A stretch of 64,000 nucleotides of DNA. It comes from Ferrovibrio sp. (GTDB lineage Bacteria; Pseudomonadota; Alphaproteobacteria; Ferrovibrionales; Ferrovibrionaceae). Positions 9,473-17,945 of the stretch are shown here, in pieces (position 1 is the stretch's first letter; each line of letters begins with the position of its first letter). The stretch lies in NCBI RefSeq assembly GCF_019636075.1, contig NZ_JAHBYG010000017.1, positions 1 through 64,000 of the forward strand. Direction: 5' to 3'. Below the pieces are notes generated by a model. The model ran no database searches. It saw nothing but the letters and a program-made list of their open reading frames with translations, and was not told where the DNA came from. A program made the position numbers and the translations under genes.

Positions 9473-11023
9473 ATGAATGGTGCGGAAAGTTTGGTGCGCA
9501 CGCTGATCGGTAGCAGCGTGGATGTTTGTTTTGCAAATCCCGGTACATCGGAAATGCATTTCGTGGCGGCGCTGGATCATGTGCCGGGTATCCGCTGCGT
9601 GCTGGGGCTGGCCGAAGGCGTGGTGACTGGAGCGGCCGATGGTTTCGCCCGCATGGCCGGGCGGCCGGCGGCAACCTTGCTGCATCTCGGCCCCGGCCTG
9701 GCCAATGGCGTTTCCAATCTGCATAACGCGCGCAAGGCCAATTCGCCGATCGTGAATGTAGTGGGCGAGCATGCCACTTATCACATCGCCTATGATGCGC
9801 CGCTGACCGCCGATATCCAGGGGATTGCGCGGCCGGTTTCCCATTGGGTGGGCACCGGCCTCACGGCGCCGGAAATCGCCGGACTGGGTGCGCAGGCTGT
9901 CGCCGAGGCGCGCAAGGGCGCGGGCTGCATCGCCACTCTGATCCTGCCCGCCGATACCGCCTGGACCGATGCACCGGCTGGCCCGGCCAAGCCGGTGGCG
10001 GTGGCGCCGCTGCAGCGTGCCGAGGAGGCCGCGATAACGGCCGGCGCCATTGCGCTGAAACGCGGCGGGGCCAAGGCCATGCTGCTGCTGGGCGGCAAGG
10101 CGCTGCTGAAACGCGGCCTGCGTGCCGCTGCCCGCATTCAGGCCGCGACCGGCTGCCAACTTTCCGGCCAATCCTCGAATGCGCGGATTTCACGCGGCGA
10201 GGGTCTGCCCGATGTGGGGCGCATTCCTTTCGTGATCGGCTCGGCGCTGGATTACCTGAAGGATTTATCCGAGATCGTGCTGGTGGGGGCGAAAAATCCG
10301 GTGGCCTTTTTCGCCTATCCTGGCAAGCCCAGCCTGCTGGCGCCGGAAGGCTGCGGCATCACGCCAGTGGCCCCGATCGACTATGATCTGGATGATGCGC
10401 TGGAGCGCCTGGCCGATGCCCTGCGTGCGCCAGCCAATCCGCTGTTGCCGCCGCGGCCGGCCAGGCCAGACCTGCCTAGCGGCGCGGTTTCGCTGGATGG
10501 TATTGCGGCGGCGCTTGCCGCATTGCTGCCGCAGGATGCAGTGCTGATCGATGAATCCGTTACCTCGGGCCGTTCGATCTACAATGTCACCGCCGGCTCG
10601 GCCGATCACGAATGGTTGCAGAATATGGGCGGCTCGATCGGCTTTTCCATGCCGGTAGGCGTGGGGGCAGCGATTGCCTCGCCCGAACGCAAGGTGGTGG
10701 TGCTGACCGGCGATGGCAGCGCGGCCTACACGCTGCAATCGCTGTGGACCATGGCGCGCGAGAAACTGAATGTGACCGTGGTGGTATTTGCCAACCGGCG
10801 CTACAGCATTCTGCAGGGCGAATTGAAGAATGTGGGTGTGCAGAATCCCGGCCCGCGCGCCGTGGATATGCTGACCATCGGCCGGCCCGACATGAACTGG
10901 GCCAAGCTGGCCGAGGGCCATGGCGTGGAAGGCGTCACCGTGGATGATCTGGATGGTTTCGTGAAGGCCCTGCGCGATGCCTTCGCCGATACCAATCCGC
11001 GCCTGGTGGAATTGCTGCTTTAG
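9473..11023 (+). CDS. Thiamine diphosphate-dependent enzyme, acetolactate synthase large-subunit-like
   Basis: A 516-aa ThDP enzyme with the three-domain layout of the acetolactate synthase/benzoylformate decarboxylase superfamily. The N-terminal Pyr domain has the activating glutamate in GLAEGVVTGAADGFAR (about residue 48). A central domain follows, then a C-terminal PP domain with the ThDP/Mg motif GDGSAAYTLQSLWTMA...NRRYSILQGEL. It is shorter than biosynthetic IlvB (about 570-600 aa) and no regulatory small subunit (ilvN) follows, so a role in branched-chain amino acid synthesis is doubtful; a 2-oxoacid decarboxylase or lyase is as likely. It stands alone, 102 bp after the chemoreceptor and converging on the next gene. 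Confidence 0.85.
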   Translation: MNGAESLVRTLIGSSVDVCFANPGTSEMHFVAALDHVPGIRCVLGLAEGVVTGAADGFARMAGRPAATLLHLGPGLANGVSNLHNARKANSPIVNVVGEHATYHIAYDAPLTADIQGIARPVSHWVGTGLTAPEIAGLGAQAVAEARKGAGCIATLILPADTAWTDAPAGPAKPVAVAPLQRAEEAAITAGAIALKRGGAKAMLLLGGKALLKRGLRAAARIQAATGCQLSGQSSNARISRGEGLPDVGRIPFVIGSALDYLKDLSEIVLVGAKNPVAFFAYPGKPSLLAPEGCGITPVAPIDYDLDDALERLADALRAPANPLLPPRPARPDLPSGAVSLDGIAAALAALLPQDAVLIDESVTSGRSIYNVTAGSADHEWLQNMGGSIGFSMPVGVGAAIASPERKVVVLTGDGSAAYTLQSLWTMAREKLNVTVVVFANRRYSILQGELKNVGVQNPGPRAVDMLTIGRPDMNWAKLAEGHGVEGVTVDDLDGFVKALRDAFADTNPRLVELLL

Positions 11024-11029
11024 GCCGGG

Positions 11030-12574
11030 TTATTTCACCACGCCGAGGGCCTGCATCAGCGGCATGCGCCGCTGATGTGCCTTGGCATCCTCGGTCAGTT
11101 GCGCCAGATGCGCATCATCGCCATCCAGCGGTTTACCATCCTTGAATATCTTCTGGCCCAGCGCGTTCATCATGGCATACACCGCCTTCGCCAGCGCAGC
11201 CGGGGTTTTGGCGCCTTCGGCCTGGGCCAGCATAAACATCTGCGGCAGTTTCTGCACCGTCACGCCGCCGCCCAGCACCGGCGAGGCCAGATAATTGATC
11301 TCGGAAACCTGGCGGGCGCGGGCAAGCACATGGCTGTTGAAGCGCTGTGCATTGGCCCGGCAGACCTGCTCCTCGGCGGCGCTCTGTGCCACGCCCAGAT
11401 GGTTGGCGCCGATCAACAGCGTGATGGCCTGTACAATCTGCGCCTGGTTGGTTTCCGGCCGTGCGGCTGCGATTTCGCTTAAGCTTTTCGGCTTGTAATT
11501 ATCGGCAGCCAGGGTTTGCAGCAACGGCTTGTAGATCTGTTCGGCCAGATTGATCTCGCCCAAAGGCGAGGTCAGTTTCATCGGAATTTCGTCAGGCAGG
11601 GTCAGTAGCACCACGCGGGTCTCGCTCAGCAGCGCGTTGCGCTCGGCGATGGTCAGGCGGCGGGCGCCGCGCAAATAAATGTCGCGGCGGAAAACCTGGT
11701 TCAGCAGATAGTCGCGGGCGGTTTCGCGCAGCATCGGATGGGCAATGCCGGCCAGGAAGTTGCGCGCCGCATCGTTGAGGTTCACCGCATCCACATGGTC
11801 CAGCAGGTTGGACGAGCCGGCGAAGCTGAGCTTGGCGTTTTCGAGCATTTTCGCCACATCGGCGAAATACATCGGCTTCCAGTCGCGATTGAAATATTCG
11901 TGGGCCAGGTAATTCACCGGCTTGCCCTTCAGGCTTTTCAGCCTTTCACGCGCGGCCGGCGCCTGGCGGAAATACAGCGCGCCGGCGGCATCCACTGCCT
12001 CGCCGAAGCCGATGGCATTGTTGATGCGGTCGGCGATGCCTTTCTCCTGGCTGCCGGCGATATCCTCGTGCAGTTTCATCAATGCGCGCAGCGGCATGGA
12101 TTGCGACCAGCCGGGCAGGGCGTTGTAGGAAAGATAGAGCGCACCGCCGAGTTTCAGCCGTTTGCGCATCAGCGCCACCATGGTGTCGCGATTTTCGTCG
12201 GACACCCAACTCCATACGCCATGGGCGCAGATGTAATCGAATTGCGGCAGGTCGTCGCGCGCCAACAATTCGGCGAAGCCATCGTCCAGCACATGGCTGC
12301 CGCTGCCGGTGGCGGCCGCCAGCGCCTGGGCATTGGCGGCCTGGGCGGGGTTGAAATCGGTGCCCCAGAACTGCCCGCGCGTGCTTGCGGCATGGATATT
12401 GAGCGACAGGCCCTGGCCGAAGCCCAGCTCCAGATAGCGGATATCGCTGGCAGGGGGCGGGGCAAAGCCGCGCGATATGAGGGCAAAGCGCAGATGCGCC
12501 GGGTTCATCTCGCGGTAATAGCCATGGGTGTAGTCGATCTCGGCTACATAGCCGGAGGTCCATTCAGGCTGCAC
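11030..12574 (-). CDS. SAM-dependent methyltransferase with methyltransferase regulatory domain
   Basis: Class I methyltransferase of about 514 aa. The start chosen is GTG at 12574, preceded by AAAGGA at a spacing of about 8 nt. It gives an N-terminus QPEWTSGYVAEIDYTHGYYREMNP, usual for this group; reading further upstream adds 75 residues that overlap a promoter region and look non-coding. The SAM-binding motif is RYLELGFGQGLSLNI (about residue 48), followed by FWGTDFNPAQAANA and FDYICAHGVWSWV. The middle and C-terminal parts match the regulatory domain (PF10119 type) linked to this methyltransferase. The target is unknown; relatives are often annotated near surface-structure genes, but no such genes are here. 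Confidence 0.82.
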   Translation of the reverse strand: MQPEWTSGYVAEIDYTHGYYREMNPAHLRFALISRGFAPPPASDIRYLELGFGQGLSLNIHAASTRGQFWGTDFNPAQAANAQALAAATGSGSHVLDDGFAELLARDDLPQFDYICAHGVWSWVSDENRDTMVALMRKRLKLGGALYLSYNALPGWSQSMPLRALMKLHEDIAGSQEKGIADRINNAIGFGEAVDAAGALYFRQAPAARERLKSLKGKPVNYLAHEYFNRDWKPMYFADVAKMLENAKLSFAGSSNLLDHVDAVNLNDAARNFLAGIAHPMLRETARDYLLNQVFRRDIYLRGARRLTIAERNALLSETRVVLLTLPDEIPMKLTSPLGEINLAEQIYKPLLQTLAADNYKPKSLSEIAAARPETNQAQIVQAITLLIGANHLGVAQSAAEEQVCRANAQRFNSHVLARARQVSEINYLASPVLGGGVTVQKLPQMFMLAQAEGAKTPAALAKAVYAMMNALGQKIFKDGKPLDGDDAHLAQLTEDAKAHQRRMPLMQALGVVK

Positions 12575-12720
12575 GATGATGATCCTTTTCGCGCCGTGAG
12601 GTCGGTTGCAATATTGTTGGGACAGATATTGGCGGGCAAGGTTTGGATAAACCCTTAACGGGCATTCCATTGCCCGCAACCAGGTCGGAATTGGCCGAAA
12701 AGGGCGGCCGACAGGCCCTG

Positions 12721-12749
12721 TTGACAGAACTGGGCGGGATTTGTATGGT
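12721..12749 (+). promoter_or_regulatory. Sigma-70-like promoter of rpmJ
   Basis: TTGACA (12721-12726) and TATGGT (12744-12749) with an ideal 17-bp spacer lie about 90 bp before rpmJ and face it. No other gene lies between. Confidence 0.7.
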
Positions 12750-12838
12750 CCGCCCGCTTTTCGCGCCGAGGCGGATTCCGCTTCGGCTTTTTCGTTCACC
12801 GGTTCTTCGGGTCCGGTTCAGAGCCATAAGGTCGTGTC

Positions 12839-12964
12839 ATGAAAGTCATCAATTCGCTCAAGTCGGCCAAGACCCGCCATCGCGATTGCCGCGTGATCCG
12901 CCGCAAGGGCCGGGTTTTCGTCATCAACAAGACCAACCCGCGTTTCAAGGCCCGCCAGGGCTGA
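12839..12964 (+). CDS. rpmJ: 50S ribosomal protein L36, zinc-independent form
   Basis: A 41-aa protein reading [20 protein letters not shown] and ending [11 protein letters not shown]. This is the L36 family, a small protein of the large ribosomal subunit. The C-x2-C...C...H zinc ribbon of the classical form is lost (one Cys remains in RDCRVI), so this is the C-minus paralogue type that needs no zinc. It is monocistronic, with its own promoter upstream and a strong intrinsic terminator downstream. In some bacteria C-minus paralogues are induced by Zur under zinc limitation; whether a second rpmJ exists here cannot be seen. Confidence 0.95.
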   Translation: MKVINSLKSAKTRHRDCRVIRRKGRVFVINKTNPRFKARQG

Positions 12965-13008
12965 TACGCGCGTCCGGCTGGCTGAATAGCCATCTGGATC
13001 AAAGGTTT

Positions 13009-13046
13009 AAAAAGGCCTGGACGGTTTGGATCGTCCAGGCCTTTTT
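13009..13046 (+). terminator. Intrinsic terminator after rpmJ
   Basis: AAAAAGGCCTGGACG (13009-13023) pairs perfectly with CGTCCAGGCCTTTTT (13032-13046) around an 8-nt loop, giving a 15-bp stem with a U-tract. It ends rpmJ transcription 45 bp after its stop codon. Confidence 0.95.
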
Positions 13047-13058
13047 GCGTTTTCCGGC

Positions 13059-13087
13059 TTGACGAATATACGCAGTCCGGCATATTT
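13059..13087 (+). promoter_or_regulatory. Putative promoter of the GntR-glcDEF operon
   Basis: TTGACG (13059-13064) followed after 16-17 bp by CATATT/ATATTT (13081-13087). The predicted transcription start (about 13093) falls in the centre of the palindrome at 13079-13111, so a repressor bound there would block it. Confidence 0.5.
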
Positions 13088-13111
13088 GTCTGATAACCAG
13101 ACAAATATGCC
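13079..13111. promoter_or_regulatory. Perfect 14-bp palindrome, likely operator of the adjacent GntR regulator
   Basis: GGCATATTTGTCTG (13079-13092) and CAGACAAATATGCC (13098-13111) are exact reverse complements around ATAAC. The right arm ends on the base before the regulator's ATG (13112). Position over the -10/start region fits autorepression by an FCD-type GntR protein. It leaves no room for a Shine-Dalgarno sequence, so the mRNA may be leader-poor. Confidence 0.8.
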
Positions 13112-13831
13112 ATGTATCATCATCCAGACCTTCCACATCCGCATCTGCCACGCAGCCAAGGGCTGGGCGATGGCCTGGCGCGCCAGCTGGCCGAATGGAT
13201 TTCCGGTGGCGGCGCCGGCCCGGGCGAGCGGCTCCCCACTGAAAAACAACTGGTGGAACGCTTTGGCGTGAGCCGAGCCGTGGTGCGCGAGGCGATTGCC
13301 CGGCTGAAGGCTGATGGCTTTGTTGAGACGCGCCAGGGCGCCGGTGCTTTTGTGGCGGCCCGGCCCGGTCAGGGCAGTTTCAAGCTCGGCAGCATGGCCG
13401 ACGACGACCTGAACCATGTTTTCGATCTGCGGGCTGCCGTGGAAGCCAAGGCGGCCGAACTGGCGGCCAGACGTCGATTGCCGGAAGATATTGCAGCTAT
13501 CCGTGCCGCATATCAGGCCATGCAGCAGGCTTTGCAGAGCGGGCAGGCCGGTGCCGAAGCGGATGATGCGTTTCATGCGGCCATCGCGGTAGCCAGCGGC
13601 AATCCCCATCTGGGCCGTTTTCTGGATTATCTGGCTGGGCAATTCTCGGCCAGCCGGGCGCTTACATGGTCGGCGGATGCCATTGCCGATGGCCGTGCTG
13701 CGGCCTCGCAGGCCGAGCATGCAGCCATCCTGTTGGCGATCGAAGCCGGGGATACGGCTGCCGCTGCGATTGCCGCTACTCGCCATGTAGAGAATGCCAC
13801 CCGCCGCGCAAAAGAGAATACGCCATGCTGA
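13112..13831 (+). CDS. GntR-family (FCD) regulator, probable controller of glcDEF
   Basis: A 239-aa FadR-subfamily regulator. An N-terminal winged helix (about residues 20-85) includes GERLPTEKQLVERFGVSRAVVREAIARL, the GntR signature. A C-terminal FCD ligand domain has the metal/ligand residues in DDAFHAAIAVASGNPH and AEHAAIL. Its 3' end overlaps the glcD start by 7 nt, so it is in the same transcript. This resembles GlcC/LldR-type control of glycolate or lactate oxidation, and the ligand is inferred to be glycolate or a related 2-hydroxyacid. A perfect palindrome lies directly before its ATG. Confidence 0.9.
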   Translation: MYHHPDLPHPHLPRSQGLGDGLARQLAEWISGGGAGPGERLPTEKQLVERFGVSRAVVREAIARLKADGFVETRQGAGAFVAARPGQGSFKLGSMADDDLNHVFDLRAAVEAKAAELAARRRLPEDIAAIRAAYQAMQQALQSGQAGAEADDAFHAAIAVASGNPHLGRFLDYLAGQFSASRALTWSADAIADGRAAASQAEHAAILLAIEAGDTAAAAIAATRHVENATRRAKENTPC

Positions 13832-15312
13832 TGCCGCCGCCCGATGCAGCCATCCTCGAACAGCGCAACGGCTTGATCGAGGATTTGCGGCGGATTCTGC
13901 CTCATGAAGCCGTGATCGTGGATGAGCGCTCACTGAAGGCATTCGAGTGCGATGGTCTCACCGCTTATCGCCAGGTGCCGATGGTGGCGGTGCTGCCCAG
14001 CAATACCCAGCAGGTTTCAGCCATTCTGGCCCTGTGCCATTCACGCGGCGTGAATGTGGTGCCACGCGGCGCCGGCACATCGCTTTCCGGTGGTGCGCTG
14101 CCGCTGGCCGATGGCGTGCTGATGGGCATGGGCAAGTTCAACCGCGTGCTGGATATCGATTGGGACAATCGTTGCGCCGTGGTGCAGCCGGGCGTGACCA
14201 ATCTGGGCATCACACGCGCAGTCGAGCATCGCGGCTTTTATTATGCGCCGGATCCATCCAGCCAGATCGCCTGCACCATCGGTGGCAATGTGGCGGAAAA
14301 TTCCGGCGGCGTGCATTGCCTGAAATACGGCCTCACCACGAATAACATCCTGGGTGTGGAGCTGGTTTTGATCACCGGCGAAATCATTCGCCTGGGCGGT
14401 CGGCACCTGGATGCGGAAGGCTACGACCTGCTTGGCCTGGTCTGCGGCTCGGAAGGCCTGCTCGGCGTGATCACCGAGGTGACCGTGCGCATCCTGCCCA
14501 AGCCGACCACCCAGCGCGCGCTGCTGGCGGGCTTTCCAAGCTCGGAAGCTGCCGGTGATTGCGTGGCCCGCACCATTGCCGCCGGCATCATCCCGGGCGG
14601 CATGGAGATGATGGATAGGCCCGCCATCCATGCCGCCGAGGATTTCGTGCAGGCCGGCTATCCGCGCGATGTGGAGGCGCTGCTGGTGATCGAACTGGAT
14701 GGCCCGCCCGCCGAGGTGGACGACCTGCTGCATCGTGTGAATGCCATTGCCAATGCCTGCGGCGCGGTGAGCTGTCGTGTCAGCGAAAGTGAAGAGGAGC
14801 GTTTGCGCTTCTGGGCCGGGCGCAAAGCGGCTTTTCCGGCGGTGGGGCGCATCTCGCCGGATTATCTCTGCATGGATGGCACTATCCCGCGCAAGAAGCT
14901 ACCGGAAGTGCTTACGCGCATGAACCAGCTTTCCGAGAAGCATGCCCTGCGCGTGGCCAATGTATTCCATGCCGGCGATGGCAATCTGCACCCGTTGATT
15001 CTCTACGATGCCAACAATCCCGGCGAACTGGAACGCGCGGAAGCTTTCGGCGCCGACATCCTGCGGCTTTGCGTCGAAGTGGGCGGCGTGCTCACCGGCG
15101 AGCATGGCGTGGGCGTGGAAAAGCGCGACCTGATGCCGGCGATGTTCTCGGAAGCCGATCTGGCCCAGCAGCAGCGCGTGAAATGCGCCTTCGATCCGGA
15201 TCATCGGCTCAATCCCGGCAAGGTGTTTCCGCAATTGCATCGCTGCGCCGAACTCGGTCGCATGCATGTGCATAAGGGCAAGATCGCCTTCCCGGATATT
15301 CCGCGTTTTTGA
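13825..15312 (+). CDS. glcD: Glycolate oxidase subunit GlcD (FAD-linked)
   Basis: Catalytic flavoprotein subunit of glycolate oxidase, converting glycolate to glyoxylate. From the ATG at 13825 it is 495 aa, the normal length. The PCMH-type FAD-binding domain contains VVPRGAGTSLSGGALPL and the glycine-rich ACTIGGNVAENSGGVHCLKYG. The C-terminal FAD-oxidase domain has NVFHAGDGNLHPLILYD and GGVLTGEHGVGVEKRDLM, typical of GlcD. The frame extends upstream but that part overlaps the regulator. An ATG two codons on (13831) is an alternative. It is the first structural gene of glcDEF; glcE follows 8 nt later. Confidence 0.95.
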   Translation: MLMPPPDAAILEQRNGLIEDLRRILPHEAVIVDERSLKAFECDGLTAYRQVPMVAVLPSNTQQVSAILALCHSRGVNVVPRGAGTSLSGGALPLADGVLMGMGKFNRVLDIDWDNRCAVVQPGVTNLGITRAVEHRGFYYAPDPSSQIACTIGGNVAENSGGVHCLKYGLTTNNILGVELVLITGEIIRLGGRHLDAEGYDLLGLVCGSEGLLGVITEVTVRILPKPTTQRALLAGFPSSEAAGDCVARTIAAGIIPGGMEMMDRPAIHAAEDFVQAGYPRDVEALLVIELDGPPAEVDDLLHRVNAIANACGAVSCRVSESEEERLRFWAGRKAAFPAVGRISPDYLCMDGTIPRKKLPEVLTRMNQLSEKHALRVANVFHAGDGNLHPLILYDANNPGELERAEAFGADILRLCVEVGGVLTGEHGVGVEKRDLMPAMFSEADLAQQQRVKCAFDPDHRLNPGKVFPQLHRCAELGRMHVHKGKIAFPDIPRF

Positions 15313-15320
15313 GGCCGGGC

Positions 15321-16562
15321 ATGACCGACACCTTCATCCCAACCACCGCGCAGGAAACCCTCGATGCCATCGGCTGGGCCGTGGCGGAAGCCAAGCCGCT
15401 GAGGCTGTTTGGCCATAACAGCAAGGCGCGTTTGGGCCGCCCGGTGCAAACAGCTTACAATCTCGATCTCAGCCGCCTGCAGGGCGTGGTGGAATACGAA
15501 CCGGCAGAATTGGTGCTCACCGCAAGGCCTGGCACACCCATGGCAGATATCGAGGCTTTGGTGGCCGGCCAGGGCCAGATGCTGGCTTTCGAGCCGCCGG
15601 ATTTCGGCCCGCTCTGGGGCGGCGCTGCCAATCGCGGCACTTTGGGCGGTGCCATCGGCGCCAACCTGGCTGGGCCGCGCCGTTTCAAGGCAGGCGCCAT
15701 GCGCGACCATCTGTTGGGATTCAGTTGCGTCACCGGCCGGGCGGAAATCATCAAGGCCGGCGCCAAGGTCGTGAAGAATGTCACTGGCTACGATCTGCCA
15801 AAGCTGGTCTGCGGTGCTTATGGCACGCTTGCGGCGCTTACCGAGGTGAGCATCAAAGTGCTGCCCGCGCCCGAGAAGACCCGCACGATCCTGATCTATG
15901 GCCTGAGCGACGAGGCCGCCATCAAGGCGATGGCCGAGGCGGCAGCCTCGCCGCATGAAGTCTCCGGCCTGGCCCATCTGCCGCAAACCGTGGCCGCGCG
16001 GTCCGGCGTGCGTCATGTCGGCGATGCCAATGCTGCCGTTACGCTGATCCGGCTGGAAGGCACGGATATATCGGTGAAGGCACGCTGCACGGCTTTGCGC
16101 GAGCAGCTTGGCCGGCATGGCGCATTGGAGGAATTGCATTCGCTGAATTCCGCCTGGGCCTGGCGCGAAATCCGCGATGTGTCGCTGCTGGTTCAGCCAT
16201 TGGATCGGCAACTCTGGCGCATCAGCCTGCCGCCCATGCAGGGCGCGGCCTATCTTGCCGCCATCCGCGCCGCTTTGCCGATGGCGGAAGCGCTATATGA
16301 CTGGGCGGGCGGCTTGCTCTGGCTCGCACTTCCCGCTGTCGAGCATGCCCATGCCGATCTGCTGCGCGGCGCCCTGGCGGCATGCGGCGGCCATGCCACG
16401 CTATTCCGCGCGCCTGATTCCGTCCGCGCGGCAATACCCGTGTTCCAGCCGCAGCCGGAGGCTTTGGCCGCGCTCTCGCGCCGCGTGAAGCAAAGCTTCG
16501 ATCCAGGCAATATTTTGAATCCTGGCCGCATGGAGCCAAGGCAAATGGAAGCAGGCGTGTAA
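15321..16562 (+). CDS. glcE: Glycolate oxidase subunit GlcE (FAD-binding)
   Basis: Second flavoprotein-like subunit of glycolate oxidase, 413 aa from the ATG at 15321 (GAGG about 6 nt upstream). An upstream TTG at 15309 overlaps the glcD stop and is unlikely. The FAD_binding_4 domain shows PLRLFGHNSKARLGRP, NRGTLGGAIGANLAGPRRF and AGAKVVKNVTGYDLPKLVCG, all GlcE-like. It ends KQSFDPGNILNPGRM, the same closing motif as GlcD-type oxidases. Its stop is 1 nt from the glcF ATG, suggesting coupling. Confidence 0.95.
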   Translation: MTDTFIPTTAQETLDAIGWAVAEAKPLRLFGHNSKARLGRPVQTAYNLDLSRLQGVVEYEPAELVLTARPGTPMADIEALVAGQGQMLAFEPPDFGPLWGGAANRGTLGGAIGANLAGPRRFKAGAMRDHLLGFSCVTGRAEIIKAGAKVVKNVTGYDLPKLVCGAYGTLAALTEVSIKVLPAPEKTRTILIYGLSDEAAIKAMAEAAASPHEVSGLAHLPQTVAARSGVRHVGDANAAVTLIRLEGTDISVKARCTALREQLGRHGALEELHSLNSAWAWREIRDVSLLVQPLDRQLWRISLPPMQGAAYLAAIRAALPMAEALYDWAGGLLWLALPAVEHAHADLLRGALAACGGHATLFRAPDSVRAAIPVFQPQPEALAALSRRVKQSFDPGNILNPGRMEPRQMEAGV

Positions 16563-16563
16563 C

Positions 16564-17862
16564 ATGCAAACCAGCTTCACCCTCGCGCAACTGGCCGATC
16601 CGGATATCGCGATCGCCAACGATATTCTGCGCAAATGCGTGCATTGCGGCTTTTGCACCGCCACTTGCCCCACCTATGTGCTGTTGGGCGATGAGCGCGA
16701 TAGTCCGCGCGGGCGCATCTATCTGATCAAGCAGATGCTGGAAGCCGGCGAGGCGGCCACGGAAGAAACCGTGTGGCATGTGGATCGCTGCCTGTCCTGC
16801 CTGTCCTGCATGACCACCTGCCCCAGCAGCGTGCATTACATGCATCTGGTGGATCATGCCCGTGCACATATCGAGGAAACCTATAAGCGGCCTTTGGGCG
16901 AGCGTTTGCTGCGTTGGCTGCTGGCGAAGCTGTTGCCCGATCCGACGCTGTTCCGCTGGGCTTTGCGCGGTGCGATGCTGGCGCGGCCTTTCGGTTTTCT
17001 GCTGCCTGGGCGGTTGCGTGGGATGGTGAAGATGGCGCCCAAGGCATTGCCCAAGCCTTCGGCCATGGATGCGCCGCAGGTTTTCGAGGCGGAAGGCGAG
17101 CGCCGCCTGCGCGTGGCATTGATGACCGGCTGCGCCCAGCGCGTGCTGGACCCCGCAATCAACGAAGCCAGCATTCGCCTGCTCACCCGCCATGGCTGCG
17201 AGGTGGTGGTGGCGCAAGGCGCAGGCTGCTGCGGCGCGCTCACCCATCATATGGGGCAGGTGGAGGATTCGCATGCCAAGGCCAAGGCGAATATCGCCGC
17301 CTGGATTGCCGAAGCCGAGGGCGAAGGCCTGGATGCCATCGTGATCAACGCATCGGGTTGCGGCACCAATGTGAAGGATTACGGCTTCATGTTGCGAAAC
17401 GAGCCGGAATGGGCCGAGCATGCCGCGAAAGTATCGGCGCTGGCCAAGGATATCTCGGAAGTGCTGGCGCAATTGCCGCTCAAGCCCAATGGCGCGGCGC
17501 AGGGCAGGGTGGTGGCTTATCATTCCGCCTGCTCGCTGCAGCATGGCCAGAAAATCACCAGCCTGCCCAAGCAATTGCTGGTCAAGGCGGGATTCGATGT
17601 GCGCGATGTGCCGGAAGGCCATCTCTGCTGCGGTTCGGCGGGCAGCTATAATCTGCTGCAGCCAGACATCGCCACTCAATTGCGCGACCGTAAAGCCGAA
17701 GCCATCGCCGGCACCAATGCCGAGATCGTGGCGGCTGGCAATATCGGTTGCCTGGTGCAGCTCAACCAGGGGCTGGAGGCGCGCGGCGCCGGCCGGCCGG
17801 TGCTGCACAGTGCTATATTGCTCGATTGGGCCACGGGCGGGCCGCAGCCGAAAGGCCTGTGA
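16564..17862 (+). CDS. glcF: Glycolate oxidase iron-sulfur subunit GlcF
   Basis: Iron-sulfur subunit that passes electrons from GlcD/GlcE to the membrane quinone pool; 432 aa, the usual length. Two [4Fe-4S] motifs are plain: CVHCGFCTATCPTY (about residue 22) and CLSCLSCMTTCPSSV (about residue 75). Two cysteine-rich CCG domains follow, with GAGCCGALTHHMGQ and GHLCCGSAGSYNLLQ. It closes the GntR-glcD-glcE-glcF operon. No terminator was seen before hutH, whose promoter begins within the next 20 bp. Confidence 0.96.
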   Translation: MQTSFTLAQLADPDIAIANDILRKCVHCGFCTATCPTYVLLGDERDSPRGRIYLIKQMLEAGEAATEETVWHVDRCLSCLSCMTTCPSSVHYMHLVDHARAHIEETYKRPLGERLLRWLLAKLLPDPTLFRWALRGAMLARPFGFLLPGRLRGMVKMAPKALPKPSAMDAPQVFEAEGERRLRVALMTGCAQRVLDPAINEASIRLLTRHGCEVVVAQGAGCCGALTHHMGQVEDSHAKAKANIAAWIAEAEGEGLDAIVINASGCGTNVKDYGFMLRNEPEWAEHAAKVSALAKDISEVLAQLPLKPNGAAQGRVVAYHSACSLQHGQKITSLPKQLLVKAGFDVRDVPEGHLCCGSAGSYNLLQPDIATQLRDRKAEAIAGTNAEIVAAGNIGCLVQLNQGLEARGAGRPVLHSAILLDWATGGPQPKGL

Positions 17863-17874
17863 TAAAATCCTGGC

Positions 17875-17904
17875 TTGACGCTTAAGCCGGCTTGTCTCTA
17901 ACAT
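17875..17904 (+). promoter_or_regulatory. Putative hutH promoter
   Basis: TTGACG (17875-17880) and TAACAT (17899-17904) with an 18-bp spacer, 12 bp after the glcF stop. The predicted start (about 17911) touches the palindrome at 17913-17926. Confidence 0.5.
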
Positions 17905-17912
17905 GTCCGCAG

Positions 17913-17926
17913 CATGTATATACATG
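17913..17926. promoter_or_regulatory. HutC-like operator
   Basis: CATGTATATACATG is a perfect 14-bp palindrome built on TGTATATACA, the core described for the histidine-utilisation repressor HutC (GntR family). It lies between the predicted transcription start and the hutH Shine-Dalgarno sequence, where a repressor would block transcription. Urocanate is the usual inducer. The repressor gene is not in this window. Confidence 0.7.
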
Positions 17927-17945
17927 TCTAGCCATGGAGCGTGCC

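Noticed and set aside
7469-10171. A 900-residue minus-strand frame opposite the chemoreceptor and ThDP enzyme
   Set aside because: It is a shadow of two recognised plus-strand genes and has low-complexity composition with no domain.
13666-13824. Longer glcD reading frame starting inside the GntR gene
   Set aside because: The extra 53 residues overlap conserved FCD-domain codons, and GlcD similarity starts after the ATG at 13825.
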